In this document: positions 1-13,900 of the stretch, one piece after another
Position numbering within the stretch: position 1 is the first letter of the stretch
Layout: every line of letters starts with the position of its first letter
NCBI RefSeq assembly: GCF_964340395.1
Contig: NC_135550.1
Span: forward strand, 28,701,176 to 28,765,175
Source of the DNA: Glandiceps talaboti
Taxonomy: Eukaryota > Hemichordata > Enteropneusta > Spengelidae
DNA length: 64,000 nt
Direction of reading: 5' to 3'
Notes under the pieces: model-generated
Seen by the model: the letters and a program-made list of their open reading frames with translations, nothing else
Databases searched by the model: none
Told to the model about the DNA's origin: nothing
Made by a program: the position numbers and the translations under genes

Positions 1-1923
1 TCACTACATAGAAGGAGTGCGAGACAAACTGGCTGAAAATATTCATGAATTGTGGTGTATGAATAAGATTGAAGCTGGATGGATGTATGGACCAGTAAGT
101 ATATCTCATATTTCTGTAAAATTGTATTTTATGCAAACTGTACTGTGGATAAACAAATTTAATGAACTTGTGTTATACATTAAGTAATGTTTGAATGACT
201 ATGTCTTTGCTTGATACATCTACACCAGCAAAACAATGATGGAAGCTGCAAGGAACTTTCTGTTTTTACAGAATGAGTACTTTTATTTGTTTTTAGGTGC
301 GAGATGACACCAAGAAAACACACCCTTGTCTTTGTCCCTTCAACAACCTTTCAGAAGAAGAAAGAACTTTTGATATTACAATGGCTTATGAAACACTAAA
401 GTAAGTTGATATGAATTGCATGATTTTAATATTTGGGTTTAGGTTGTATATTTTCTATTCTTTATCATTGACTTGTAAGAACAAATAAGCTGTATCATGT
501 AAAACCAAGCAGTAGAAAGTGAAAAGATTCTGAATAATGATAGTCTTAGTTTTTACTTTATAGTTGCATGATGTTTGTCTTTTCCTTGTTTCTTGTAGAA
601 CACTGATAGCTTTAGGTTATCATGTTGGTATTGATGAAGATGCTTCAAGACATACACTAAGAAGACTCAGACTACCAATGAAGTAAGTATAATCACCCTC
701 ACCTGTCATCTCAAGCACAACAACCTTGACCCATGGATTTCATCTCTGACTGTACAACAACCCCTACCTAGACACCCTGTCATCCCCATCTATCTTGTCA
801 ATGGTGCAATCCAAGCAGTAGTTACTATAGATACAATGGTTGATTGACAGGTCACATGATAAACATTGATACAATATGGTTACAGCTAAATAACTGTAAG
901 GGTGAACATTGTTTCAATCTTTTGTGTATAATAGTGTGCTGACAATGAGATTGATATTGGTATGGGTATTGCAGTCTTTTTCTCTCTCAGTATTGAGAAT
1001 ATTACCCATAAAGTGTATGTGTACATGTGAACCAAAAATAGTCTGTAGTTATTACCACTGGTGCATTTCAAAGTTTGAACAAACTATGTCTGTGTTTACT
1101 TCTGCTGCTTGTATGCAATAAAAGTGAAAGTAACTCTGAAAGAATGACTTGTATCTGACAAATTGAAACTCTAGTATAGGAATGAATATTTGTACTAATT
1201 CTAAATCATTACATCATGATTATTTCAGCTACTTGATGTCAAATGGTTATAAACCAGCACCTTACAACTTATCCTCCATCACTTTGACACCTAAGATGGA
1301 GCGATTGGTTGAACAACTGGCTGAAAATGCTCACAATGTTTGGGCTAAAGACCGCATACAGCAGGGATGGACCTATGGGCTTACAGAGGTGAGATGCTTT
1401 TTTTTTGAAAGCATTGAAAAAATTACAATTATTTAATAATGAATTATGCTCAAAATCTCATCTCACAAACACTGAATGCAAATTGACAGTGATGAGCTGA
1501 GATGTAAGTATTTTTTGCCAACTGTTGCCAGCCTGGACAAAGGGTTACCATATACAAACATTTGAGTTTTGTTTCACACACACGCAAGGATTACAAGAGG
1601 TGTCCATCACAGACACCTTCATTTTGCAAAGGAAAAAGTTATTTTATTTTTTCAACCTTGTTTTCCATCTTTCAGGACACAATTTACAAACGAAATCCCC
1701 AACTTGTACCATTTACACAATTGGATGATGTAGCCAAGAAGCTGAACAGAGACACTGCCAGTGAGACAGTACGTACTATCTTAGGATTTGGCTACAGCTT
1801 GGAACCACCGAGTTCAGAATCTGAAGGCTCTTCACGGGGTCGTAATAGAGATTCTGTAGAGAAGAAGCAAGCAACAAGAACATACAGAGCAGAAAAGAGT
1901 TATACTGTAACATCTGGCAAATG
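1..1923 (+). CDS. RyR: RyR exons: RyR repeats 1 and 2
   Basis: Exons 1-94 (5' side outside the window, frame starts at base 2), 297-400, 599-682, 1229-1388 and 1676-1923. They encode the tandem RyR repeats that form a corner of the cytosolic shell in vertebrate structures. The first repeat shows LAENIHELW and GWMYGP, then [12 protein letters not shown]. The second shows [26 protein letters not shown] and RNPQLVPF, the usual paired signature. The last exon continues through GFGYSLEPP and a short Ser/Arg-rich stretch into RAEKSYTV, the lead-in to SPRY2. Phases across the four joins are 0, 2, 2, 0 and all agree. Introns are short (about 120 to 550 bp) and contain nothing I recognise. Confidence 0.95.
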
Positions 1924-4900
1924 GTTAGTCCACAACACCTGTTATCCTATATGGAAAGTTCAAATCTGGTTCTGAATATTACAGTTGACCTAATAGGCTG
2001 GGCACAACTACAAGTCACCATTTGTTTTTTGATAATTTTCAGGTATTATGAATTTGAATGTGTAACACAGGGATTCATGAGAGTTGGGTGGATGAGGCCA
2101 TCATGTCCTGCAGAATGTGAACTGGGAAATGATGGTCAGTCCTATGCCTTTGATGGGTTATTGGTAAGTATGACAGTTAGTTAGTCTTGTGTGTGAGGAT
2201 TCACCTCTTGAAAAGTTTTTTCCTGAAACATCAGCTATTTTAACTTTACCAGACTGAGACTATTTTAACAAGTTTTTATATGGCCAGTCTTATGTTTGGC
2301 TAAAGTGTTTGGCCAAAGGATAGTCCAGTTTGTTGCCATTGCTGAATACTGTAGTAGTATCAATTTATATATGATAATATCCTAGTACAGGAGTTATACT
2401 GTGGCTGTAGTTTCCATAGACTTATCAAATTGGAGGTACCATGCTGTCATCTTAACAACTTCTGCATGAATGTATGCATAATGATATCAGCAAAGTTACC
2501 GTATTCCCACTGATTGTGAACACCAGTAATTGTAGAGACCCGCCCCTCAAAGATATTTATAAAGAATGTCACTGCTCATAAATTTCAAACACTTTTATCA
2601 GTGCGCTCCTTTGAATAGCTGTGAAGAGCATACAGTAATGTGATCTTACCAGTATTCCTTCTTGTGTTCTGTCTTTGGTATAAATGAAGTGAGATCTAAA
2701 GTGATGCACTGACTCAGAGTTGTATTTACAGGCTCGTAAATGGCACCAGGGTTCTGAATCATTTGGTAAGACCTGGCAGGCAGGTGATGTCATTGGATGT
2801 ATGCTGGATTTCAATGATAAAACCATGAGTAAGTAAAGTATTTCAATCAAACATACTGATTGAACGGAAGAAAGTTCATTGGTCGAGGAGTGAATGTGAT
2901 TTATGTATTTTATTACAGGGTCAGACCAGTTACTGCAAAGTACAAGCATTGACAAAAAAAGCAGTTTTATGGAAAAATAAAAAATGCGTAGTGAATTCAA
3001 ACTTGATAGAAAATTCTACATTTCAATAGAAAGATGAACAGTGTAGCAATTGTATGATAACAGTTTACCAAATGAATTGTAGAGGGGAAAAGAGGGAAGA
3101 GTTTTTTCATAGAAAGAGGAATGTTTTTAAACGTATGCTGAAAACACATCTACTTAATCTTGCCTTCTCTTAGATTTGGAATTTAATTCATATACTTTTT
3201 ATGCTTGTTTTGTATTTTAAGCAGCTCTGATCACCGTCTCTGTGGATTGTAGTCACTATATAAATTATTATTATTATTATTATTATGTTGTAAGGTTGAC
3301 TTGTCATATTTTTTACAGTGTTTACATTGAATGGAGAGCCATTGACTGATGCGAGTGGGCATGAAACAGCCTTTGATAATATTAAGATTGGTGAAGGTAA
3401 AATTTGCTTTGTTGATAACACACTGTTGTCATTTTGTCTTGTATTATACCTTGGTACATTTGTACCTAGATAGTGTACCGGTAGTTTGGTTTATGATGTG
3501 TTGATGTGCTGATATTAAGGTTATCAGATCTACATTAATAAGTGATCACCAATAGTAATTAGATTCCAATGATTAAATAGACAATGCAATTGTATAAATA
3601 TTTAATTTATGTTATTAAATAAGATACTGAAAATGTTAAACCCTGTATTGGTGAACAAATTTTTCATCTTTATATGAATAAAAATTAATAAAATTCTGTG
3701 TGATTCTTCAACAGGTTTTGTACCAGCATGTACTCTTGCTACTGGACAGCAAGCAACACTTTATCTTGGCCAAGTAAGTCTAGTTGAGTTTGGTTTGTCA
3801 CTTTATCTTGGCCAAGTAAGTCTAGTTGAGTTTGGTTTGTCACTTTATCTTGGCCAAGTAAGTCTAGTTGAGTTTGGTTTGTCACTTTATCTTGGCCAAG
3901 TAAGTCTAGTTGAGTTTGGTTTGTCACTTTATCTTGGCCAAGTAAGTCTAGTTGAGTTTGGTTTGTCACTTTATCTTGGCCAAGTAAGTCTAGTTGAGTT
4001 TGGTTTGTCACTTTATCTTGGCCAAGTAAGTCTAGTTGAGTTTAGTTTGTCACTTTATCTTGGCCAAGTAAGTCTAGTTGAGTTTGGTTTGTCACTTTAT
4101 CTTGGCCAAGTAAGTCTAGTTGAGTTTGGTTTGTCACTTTATCTTGGCCAAGTAAGTCTAGTTGAGTTTGGTTTGTCATAGGAAGAGAGAAGTAAGAGAG
4201 AAAATAGATTTGACAAATGAGTTTCTATGGTTTCTATGAGCTTACATTAATTACATTAATTGTTATGATTAGTAATAATACACACTATGATTACAGACTT
4301 GGTTTAGGTAGGCAAATGCCAAATCAAGCCACAGAGTGTACTAGGCAGATAAGGCGAAGGAAGGTGAATGTCAGCGCCAAGTCAATGTTTGTTGACAGGC
4401 TAGGTAAAAAGGTGAATATGAAATCCAAGCCAATGTCTGTAGACAGGCTAGGTAAAAAGGTGAATGCCAAATCTAAGCCAATGTCTGTAGACAGGCTACC
4501 GTGTACCCTTACGAAAATATCCTATAGGATTCCAAATCAGTGACTGTAGTAGACAAGCTAGGTATAGGAAAGTGCCCATGCAGGCTATAGATTGCAGTCA
4601 TACTGGTTGGACACAAAATATCCATGCCTTCATAAACATCAGCGTAAGAAGGTCTTCTTATTTCTTTGTTCATAGGATCTCCATGCCCTCAAATATTTCA
4701 CCGTTTGTGGGTTACAAGAAGGTTATGAACCATTTTGTGTGTAAGTATTTCATTCATTTTCTTTTTCACTTGTCAATAATTCACCTGAACTGAGATGTTT
4801 TGTAACCATTCTCACCACTTTCACTGCCACATTTCTGTCTTTTAAACTTTTTCAGCAGCAACATTTTGACCTAGGACTTAGCTATCTGCCTACTACCGGT

Positions 4901-7900
4901 AATATGAAGGGTAGATTACAGATATTGATCCAGCCTTTAGTATGCTTGTTCAGAGATTCACAGCCATCCAGAATATTACAGCATCATTAACAAACACTTA
5001 CAGCTGTTATTGACATCATAACCACACTAATGGCACCATAGGACTACATTCATTGATGATCACTTCACCAACACTCAATATTTTTGAATGTCACTTTCTT
5101 GGCAACAACTAAGCTTCTGATCAATGCACGTCTAGTCAGTTTTCTATCTTTCTTTTTTTTTCTGTTTGCAATCTGCATGCTCTTTCCTCCGTTCTCCTAA
5201 CAGCTGTCCTGCTAATTCAATAGCACCAGGGTATGTGTATCTTCCTTTCTACAGTAGAGAATGCCTGTCGTAGTCTTATCTTTACTCGCAGTCTGGGTCT
5301 GGTTTCTTCGCAAGTTTGGAGCACACTCCTCACTAAAAATACTAAGAAGCTAGAGCATTTTTCTCACATATCCTAAATTGCGAGTGATGTAAATATTTTC
5401 TGCCAACGATAAAAAATATAATCTGGTATGTACTGAATAAGAATGTTGACTCACCTTCTCTCTTTTGTTTAATTGACGACTTTCCTTTTAGGGTCAATTA
5501 TGAGAAGTGATACATTTTGTATAATACAATTCACGTTTTATATTTGGACTATAATATAGTTTACTGTAAACTTTGTAGTGTACACAGTGATGACAGTATT
5601 GTTTAGTTTAGAGTATAGAAACGTAGCGTTGTAGTGGTTGCCTATACCTGACAGGGTATCACACACTGTGGTTACTATCATGACTTTGTATTAACCTTAC
5701 TCTATCTTAGGAATATGCAAAGAAACATGCCTATGTGGTATAGTCGAGAACAACCTGTGTTTAAATCAATTGTAACAAACCATGAATCACTAGAAGTGAC
5801 AAGGATACCTGCAGGGTAAGTGTAGTCTGTCAACTCTATATGTGGATGATTGAAAACAAAGATCAACTCTATCAAATTTCATGAAGCGTCATAAATTGTG
5901 TAACTTTAACTTTTAGAATCTAAACTTTGTGTCCTGTGAAATCTTCCAGATGACATTAATCATGATAATTATTTTAATGTTTGATGTTGCATTTTCACTC
6001 ACCAAATTAGGTTTTGTAAATCAAATTGTTCCTACTGAATTTATTGAAAATTTGTCTGTAAATTTTACATATCAAAAGTGTGATAAGCTTGCAAGACTTG
6101 CAGTTCCTTATATTTAGTATGGGTTTTGTTTTTCATGTACTTGAACTGTCTGATCAACCTCCAAGACTTGCAGTTACGGTATTGATATCCCCTGGTATGA
6201 GTTTTGTTTGTTATATATGATATTTCATGAACTTGAACTGATCAGTCACCAAGATTTATAATTCTTTGTCCTCATATTAAATGATATTTTGTGTGTACTG
6301 ACAGTATTGAAGGTCCACCTTGCCTGAAGGTATCCAACAAAACCTTTGGTATGGTAGAGAACCCACCTGTTGAATATCTGAGACTTAGCATGCCAGTGGA
6401 GGTGACTGACTATCCTACAGGGTAAGAAATGACTTGTGTTTAGAAAACTTCTTCTTCAACTTAAGCTGTATTCATAGTGCCACTTGCTGACAGTTGTTTC
6501 ATGATGGAAATACCGCCACCCTGGAATCATTTGCAGTCTATCGGTACCCACTTTTGATACCTTGCTATTTGTTAATGTAACATTTGTATTATGAAACGTG
6601 ATACGGAGATTGAATCAAAACATAATGATGGATGTATTTGATTGTTAAAACAAATAAAATACAGAAGGAAAAAGTAGAATCAGAATTCCTTTTAGAGCAC
6701 CAAGTAACTAAATTGAATATTTGGTTCATATTTGTTTGTTCAGTGGTGATTTGGCCATTTCCATCCCAGTTCCTTCCATACCAAAAGAACAAGCAACTCC
6801 ACAGACTGGTGGCCGAAGATTCTTGTACAAAGGAAGTGCTAGTTTTGATTACAGTGAAGTAGATTCCAGTGATTATGGAGGAGGTGGTGGAGGAGGAAAG
6901 AGAGGTAAGGCTATGGCTAATACTAGTAATAGGACACTGCTACTCTGATTGTCAGATCCCATCTGATATTCATGGATGCATTATTGAGGTATCTAAGTGT
7001 GAGTGTTAGCAATTGTATTGTGCAACAATATTTGCTGAGTTATGTCATACTCTGCCTGTCTGTCTGTCTGTCTGTCTGTCTGTCTTGCATAAAGACAAGA
7101 TCACATACTTGATATTTCAAATAACTTCAGCTAGAACCTTAAGGCAAAAATCCAGAATTGGTGGTATAATTTGAATATTGCAGCTGGTGTTTTACATCAT
7201 ACTTTATGCTTTATTATTCAGTATCTCAGAAAAGACAAAACATTGTTCATTCATTTTGATGCCTTTAAAGGCAATTTGATACTTATTAGATATCAATAAT
7301 GTTTTGTGTAATAAAACAAAATACATGCTATGATTTGTAATTTCAAGAAAATTTGACAATATTCTGGTGTGTCAAGATTTCACTTGACTGCCGTTATTTT
7401 CAAAATATTTAATAACTAGGGTTGAGTGTCTTTTTTGTATTTCTTTATTAAATAACATTATTATACATTTATGTAATCCTTACAGTTGTGTATTATTTCA
7501 GTGAGATTATTTTATTAAAATTCAATAAAAAACTGACAGGGTATTGATATGTGTGATCTGAATGAATTCTTACATAATAATGACTAATATATATAAACAT
7601 TTCATTGAATTTGGACAACCATATCAGAAACATTGATCTTATTACAATTTCTAGGCGTGGCTTGCAGACTTATTTGCTTCTTTAATGAAAGATATTCACT
7701 TTAGCAGTAATTGATATGTTGTCATACACAACAGCATTTAGGTCTAATTTATACTAAATTTTTAACGTAACTAAAAATACTTAGTGATATTGAAGGGATC
7801 ACTTATTATTTAGTCTTCACGTGTACTACAGATAGACTTATTATTAATCAGTAGTGAAAAGAATCAAGAAAAAATCAAACACTTGGTCTGGAAGTACACT

Positions 7901-10900
7901 GTGTTTACTGTCAAGTTAAATTGATGTGCACTGTGGCATACAGACTGACGTGTATTCTATGCTTGAAGTAAGCAAACCAATGTTATAGTACTGGTAATGT
8001 GTATTGGGTGTTATTACCTTGGCTGTAATGTGTATGTATTAGCATGTCTTACCTTATACCAAGCATGTCACACATTTACCTGCTATCTCTATTCTGCTGC
8101 ATGTGAGAATGTCATAATTTAATAAACTTTTCTGTTAACCCCTGTAATATCGTCATCATCACTATCGGATATTGAAATTGACTAAATTCCCGCATTGTTC
8201 CTTGTTGAGTGTTACAACTTACTAACCAAAGGTAAACTATATGTTATACAGTGTTTAAACAAGGAAGCAGTGACAGTAGTGTATTGGATGCAGATTCAGA
8301 ACTTGATGAAGTCCCTACCACAACTTACAGAACTAAGGCTGCCATGATGGGAAGCTTACACAGGAGAAGTAATACACTGTTTTCCATCTTTTTTTTTCAT
8401 TTCCTTCTTTTTTTTGTTAATTCTCATCTTCACAATAACCAACAAAAGACACAATAACCAACAAAAAAAACTCCATCCAGTCCATGTGGTAATTTGCCAC
8501 AAACCCAACTTGGCAGACTTGGTTAGTCAAAACTGGCTTACTATACAGTTCAAGTTTGACATTTCTGTTCGTAATATACTAACATTTCAAAGCATGCCTA
8601 ATTTTTTTTAATGCAGATGTTTGAATTTTTAAAGGCTCAAGAAAAGCAATAAAGCCAAAAATCAGTTAAGCTTAGCAAACATTTTATTCCACAGAAAAGG
8701 TAAAGGGGTAGTGATGTATGCTGAAACTCAGCCCATTTCCATTTTTGTATTGGGAATTGGTGAAATTGCATATGTTAAAAGTAGACCACTGGCCAAGTGG
8801 ACAGATTTAGCAAAAAGAAAATTACAGACAAACTTGACAACATAACTTTCTTGTGTCAAATGTGATATGGAACTTGTTTAGAGAAGTACAGTAGACTGAA
8901 TGCTTGAATCTCATTTTGTACATTTAGGACTTCAACAAGGTGGGTTGGAAACACCCCTTACAGACTCAGATTCAACTATGAGAATTAACGGATCTGATAG
9001 AGACTTTAGATCAAGAAATGGACCATCAGAAAAAGATAAAAAACGACAACCTCTTCCACTTGGAAGGAGCATTCCACGAAGTGGATCCACAGAGACAATG
9101 TCTAGAATATCAGAAAGCAGTACTGATATGAACAACACCAAATTGAGGCGCAGTAAATTTGCTAAAAGTTCTAGTATGGATTCAACAGTGAGTGATAGAA
9201 CAGTTCCTAGATCTCCCTACGGTACTGATCTGGAAGGTGGAAAGAAAAACCTTGCGTCAACACTGCCAAGAGATGCCAGCAGAAGAAGTCCACTTCCAAC
9301 TACACTTACGACATTACATGCTGATAATGCACCTCCTCCAAAGTTATCCAAACTAACATCAGGTGGTAGCTTTGATATGTACAGATCAGTTGACTTGACA
9401 TCTGAAATCAGTGAGAATGATTCTATGGACATCAATCTAAGTACAAAGTACTACTACAGTGTCAGAGTCTTTCCTGGCCAAGATCCGACTTGTGTCTATT
9501 GTGGCTGGGTAACTCCTGGCTATCATTTCTACAACTCAAGCTTTGAAGTGGATAAGACAAGGGAAGTTGTCATCAACGTTCTCAATGAAGGGGGCACTAT
9601 ACAAGACAGGTAAGACTTTGAATAATTCACTGTAATATTTTACACATTTTAAGTAAATTTATCATATATTTCTTAATAAAGAGTAACAGTTTTTATAGAA
9701 TTTTATCTTGTCATTAAATTGAAAACATTTCATCAATGTTAAAAGAATTGAAAGAGGCTCTAGGTATCAATTTTGTTAAACAGTTTGTACATCCTTTGTA
9801 ATGGTCAATATTACAAGGATAGGCAGTTCTTTCAGAATGTCAAACATACTATTTTGTTAATATCTAACCTACGAGTTCCAAGATGAGAAGTGACATTATA
9901 CAAAGATAAAAACCCAATAATTTGTTGATTATGATTTTTTTTACAGTTTGAAGAGGAGAGACTGCTTCATGATATGTGTGGGTGACTACATGGAATTGTT
10001 GATGACCCAAGATGGCCGACGGTTGTCATCAGGACTTGTGATTGGCTGTCTTGTTGATGTATCTAGTGGTGAAATTACATTTACTATGAATGGAAAGGAC
10101 ATTCCACTGAGATATACGGTAATGGGAAAGTTTGAGATGTTTTATTCTCGTAATCTGAATGTTCTAAGTGAATTAATCTCTATGTGGACAATCACCCATG
10201 CCTGTTGTATTTAATTTACAGTTCAAATTATAGTATCTATTATTATGGTTGTTTATATTTTGATTCTTTTATAGGCTGAGCCAAACACCAGACTCTTTCC
10301 TGCTGTATTTGTAGAACCAACAAGTCGTGAAATGCTGCAGTTTGAACTAGGACGTATAAAGGTAAAGTGTGTGTATACCTTAGCATTGAAGGTATACTTT
10401 CCATTCAGTTAATTATGTTACAAAACAGCCATCTGTATTTTAAATTTTATTGTATTGTGGTGTTGTGTAATGTTGCATTGAATTCTAAAATTGTTGGTGT
10501 GTTGTACAAATGTTTTGATGTGCAGAATTTGTAAGTGTTATCGTGAATGATGGGATGTAGTGTCATGTGGCATGTTGTGTTGTGCTATGTTGAGTTGTGT
10601 TGTGTCATGTCATGTTGTGTCAGGAATGTCATGTTGTGTTGTGACGTGTCGTGTTGTGTCATGTTGTGTCAGAAAATGTTGTAACAGTCACATCATCCAT
10701 AGAATGTATTCATCATAATGTGTATGTTGGCCTATAAGTTGAAAATGTGAAAGGTTCACAAGAAATGTTAGTATTGACTTATCTAGTATGTAAGAAAATG
10801 TAATGAGTATGTTATGTTGGCATGATTTTGTGGCTTTGTTGCTATTCTTGGTAAAATGGAGATTAGAGTTAATTGAACTGACATCAATGGTCAGTCAAAT

Positions 10901-13900
10901 TAAAGATAAATGGAGGGGTCTCGTCATACCATGAAACATGACACTTTTTAACATCAAAATTAATACATGCCATGTATTAAACATATTAAACAGTATAACT
11001 AGTGGAACATACTCATTGAAGAGTAGTAGTAAAACTGTAACAGTGTTGTAACATGCCAGGTCTATACAGATACTTTTTCCTTCTACAGTCGTCAGTTGGT
11101 TATGTACGTAGAGAGAAGTGTTTTGGGTCTGGTGATTATAGATATAATGCAAAGAAATTACAACACATTTGATTTTACTTAGTGTAAGAAATCTAAGCCT
11201 TTTGATTACAAAACACTTGGCAATGAATAACTCTGTTTAAAACACCGCTGTGAGAGCTATGTAGCTATAACTCAGTATAAATTTAATCCACCAAGTTCCT
11301 GTTGTAAGAGTTTGAATATAACACACCAAGTTCCTGTTTCTCAACTGTAGAATTGTCTTCCATTATCTGCTGCCTGGTTCAAATGTGAATGTAACAACCC
11401 AACTCCTCAGTGCCCCTCTAGAGTGGAGGTCCAAGCAATAAAAACCTATACATGGTCCAGAGTGCCAACAGAAACAATGAATACTGATTTCCATAAGTAT
11501 TCGGATAGTGCAGGATGGATTGTTTCCAGTGTTGACTCTGGTAAGACTTGAAGTATTTCAATAGTTGGGGCAAAACATTTTGAAATCAAGGAATTTAGAA
11601 CAAATTTGATTCTCATAGCTTAAAGGCGTAAAATGTCTTTGAGACTGGTAGCTAGTGATTGCATAGTCATCTGTCTAGTATGTGAAGACATAAACAGTAA
11701 ATATGTTTTAATATATATGTAAGCTATCTCGGTATTAAAATTGGATTGTTACATTTGAAACTATGACAATATGAAATTTGAAACTTTCACATTCATTTTA
11801 ATGAATACAATTTCATGATTAAGTTGATACTTGATGTAGATAATATATACCACCAGATATAATGTGAATAGTATAGAATAAAATATGATATGTTATTAAA
11901 GTTATTGCCTGCTTCAAGATAAATGATCCCTAATGATATGAAACTATGTATTTCAGTGTCTTGGATGGCGGTACACATTCCTGAAGAGTTTAGATGTATA
12001 GACATGCTGGAATTGATTGAAGACCACCACCTTCTGGAGTAAGTACGGCACTATATAAAAATGTTAACACATCACACACTTACCTGTATCAAGGAAGTTA
12101 AGTACTATTTTGTCCATGACTGGTAAGATGACAACCCATGGTGCATGATTACCTGTCCTATATACATTTGTCACCAACAGAAGGACTTTCTGTGATGAAA
12201 TATTGTCAACGTTTTGAGCCATTGAAAAAATGATGGTTTTATTCAATAACATTTAAATAATTCAAGTTCAACTCAGAGTTGATGAACCATATGTTTCAAT
12301 TACCTATATATTTAAAGAAAAAAAATATTGTTGTCATGCCTCAGATATACAGATCATATTGAAGGATTTGTCTGATTTGCTATTTTACCTTAAGCATAAT
12401 TAATGTAAATTTCTATTTCCTCCTCAGCTTTCACTCACATACCTTGGACCTGTACAGAGCTGTGTGTTCCCTTGGCAACCATCGGGCTGCACATGCCTTG
12501 ACAGAACATGTTGATCAAGATCAGTTGATGCACACAATACAATGTGAATGTAAGTATGTAAGATGCTTGATTTCAATAAATGAATGAACACCCTTCTCCA
12601 ACTGACAATAGATGGACTTGGGTTATCCATAATGCTTTCACTATGTGCGTCAACCAGTTCTTTCCATGACACAAATGAACTTTGACCCACCAGATAAACC
12701 TAATGCAAAGACTAGTGTCAATAATGAATGTTGTGACCACCATATTATGACAACAACGTACAGAGTATGACCTGAATTGAATCTTTCTCACCCTGTTTAC
12801 CAATTCTTGTTAGATCTGTCTGGTCCATTGAGATCTGGTTATCACAACCTACTGATAGCCCTACACTTGGAAACGTATGCCAGTGCAAGGTACAGTAAAT
12901 TCCAAATCATTTGGGTGTGTGTCAATCGTTAATACCCCTTCAATCCTGCTTTCAGATTCAGAGTGAAATATGATTTTAATTGGAACCTCAAAAATGTTCA
13001 TGCTTGATTAGAGGATTCTCTCACCAAAATACTCTTATATACATCATGATTTCAGTAGATAAACTGGAAGTAGATATTTAGTTGTAAAGATGACATGCAC
13101 ACCTCAGACATATAATACTGATAAGTATACCGGAGATGACATATGTTTCATTAACAAAGAAATCCTCAGGCTTAGGGATGGTGTATGCTGAAGTGTACCA
13201 TATGTTTTTGTTCCAGTATAGGCCTATTCATTGTCATTACTTTTCCCATTTGTCTGATATCAGTTGTACCTATATTTTGGCCTGTTATACTACTTATGCA
13301 CAAATTTACCAGCCTACCTTGAATGAACAGAATACTGAAAGTTTTGTGAAATTTTCCTGCTCACAGAGCAATGACACAGGGTGAGTTCATTATTCCCCTT
13401 GGAGGTGAGAAACCTAAAACTCCAGAATACATGGAAACTGAAGAACCACCATCACCAAGCTTTTCATTGAAGAGAGCCCTCAGTCATACACAGACTTCAT
13501 CCATCCGACCAGAACTAGACTACTCAGCTACAGCTCACCATATAATACAGTAAGTATATATGAGGTCACATCACTATACTTTGCTACATTTCTAAATATT
13601 ATATGAATGTAAAGAATTTTTAAAGTTGCCACTCTTAATCTCCACCATTGGCTAATTGTTGTGGTTATGTATAACTATTTCAGTTGGAAATATTCTGCCA
13701 AGGACAGTTGTCTAAATTTTGAGAACAAGAACTTCTCTTCATCATGAAATTGTTATGCAACATGGTCAAAAACATATAATTTCACCTAAACTTGTGTAAT
13801 TTAATTCATCCTGTAGTCTTGTAGTAAGACCTTTGGGGGTTGCTGAGTAAAGCTCACAGGGATTGAGTAGCTATGTCTTGGCTTCCACCCTCAGTACCAA

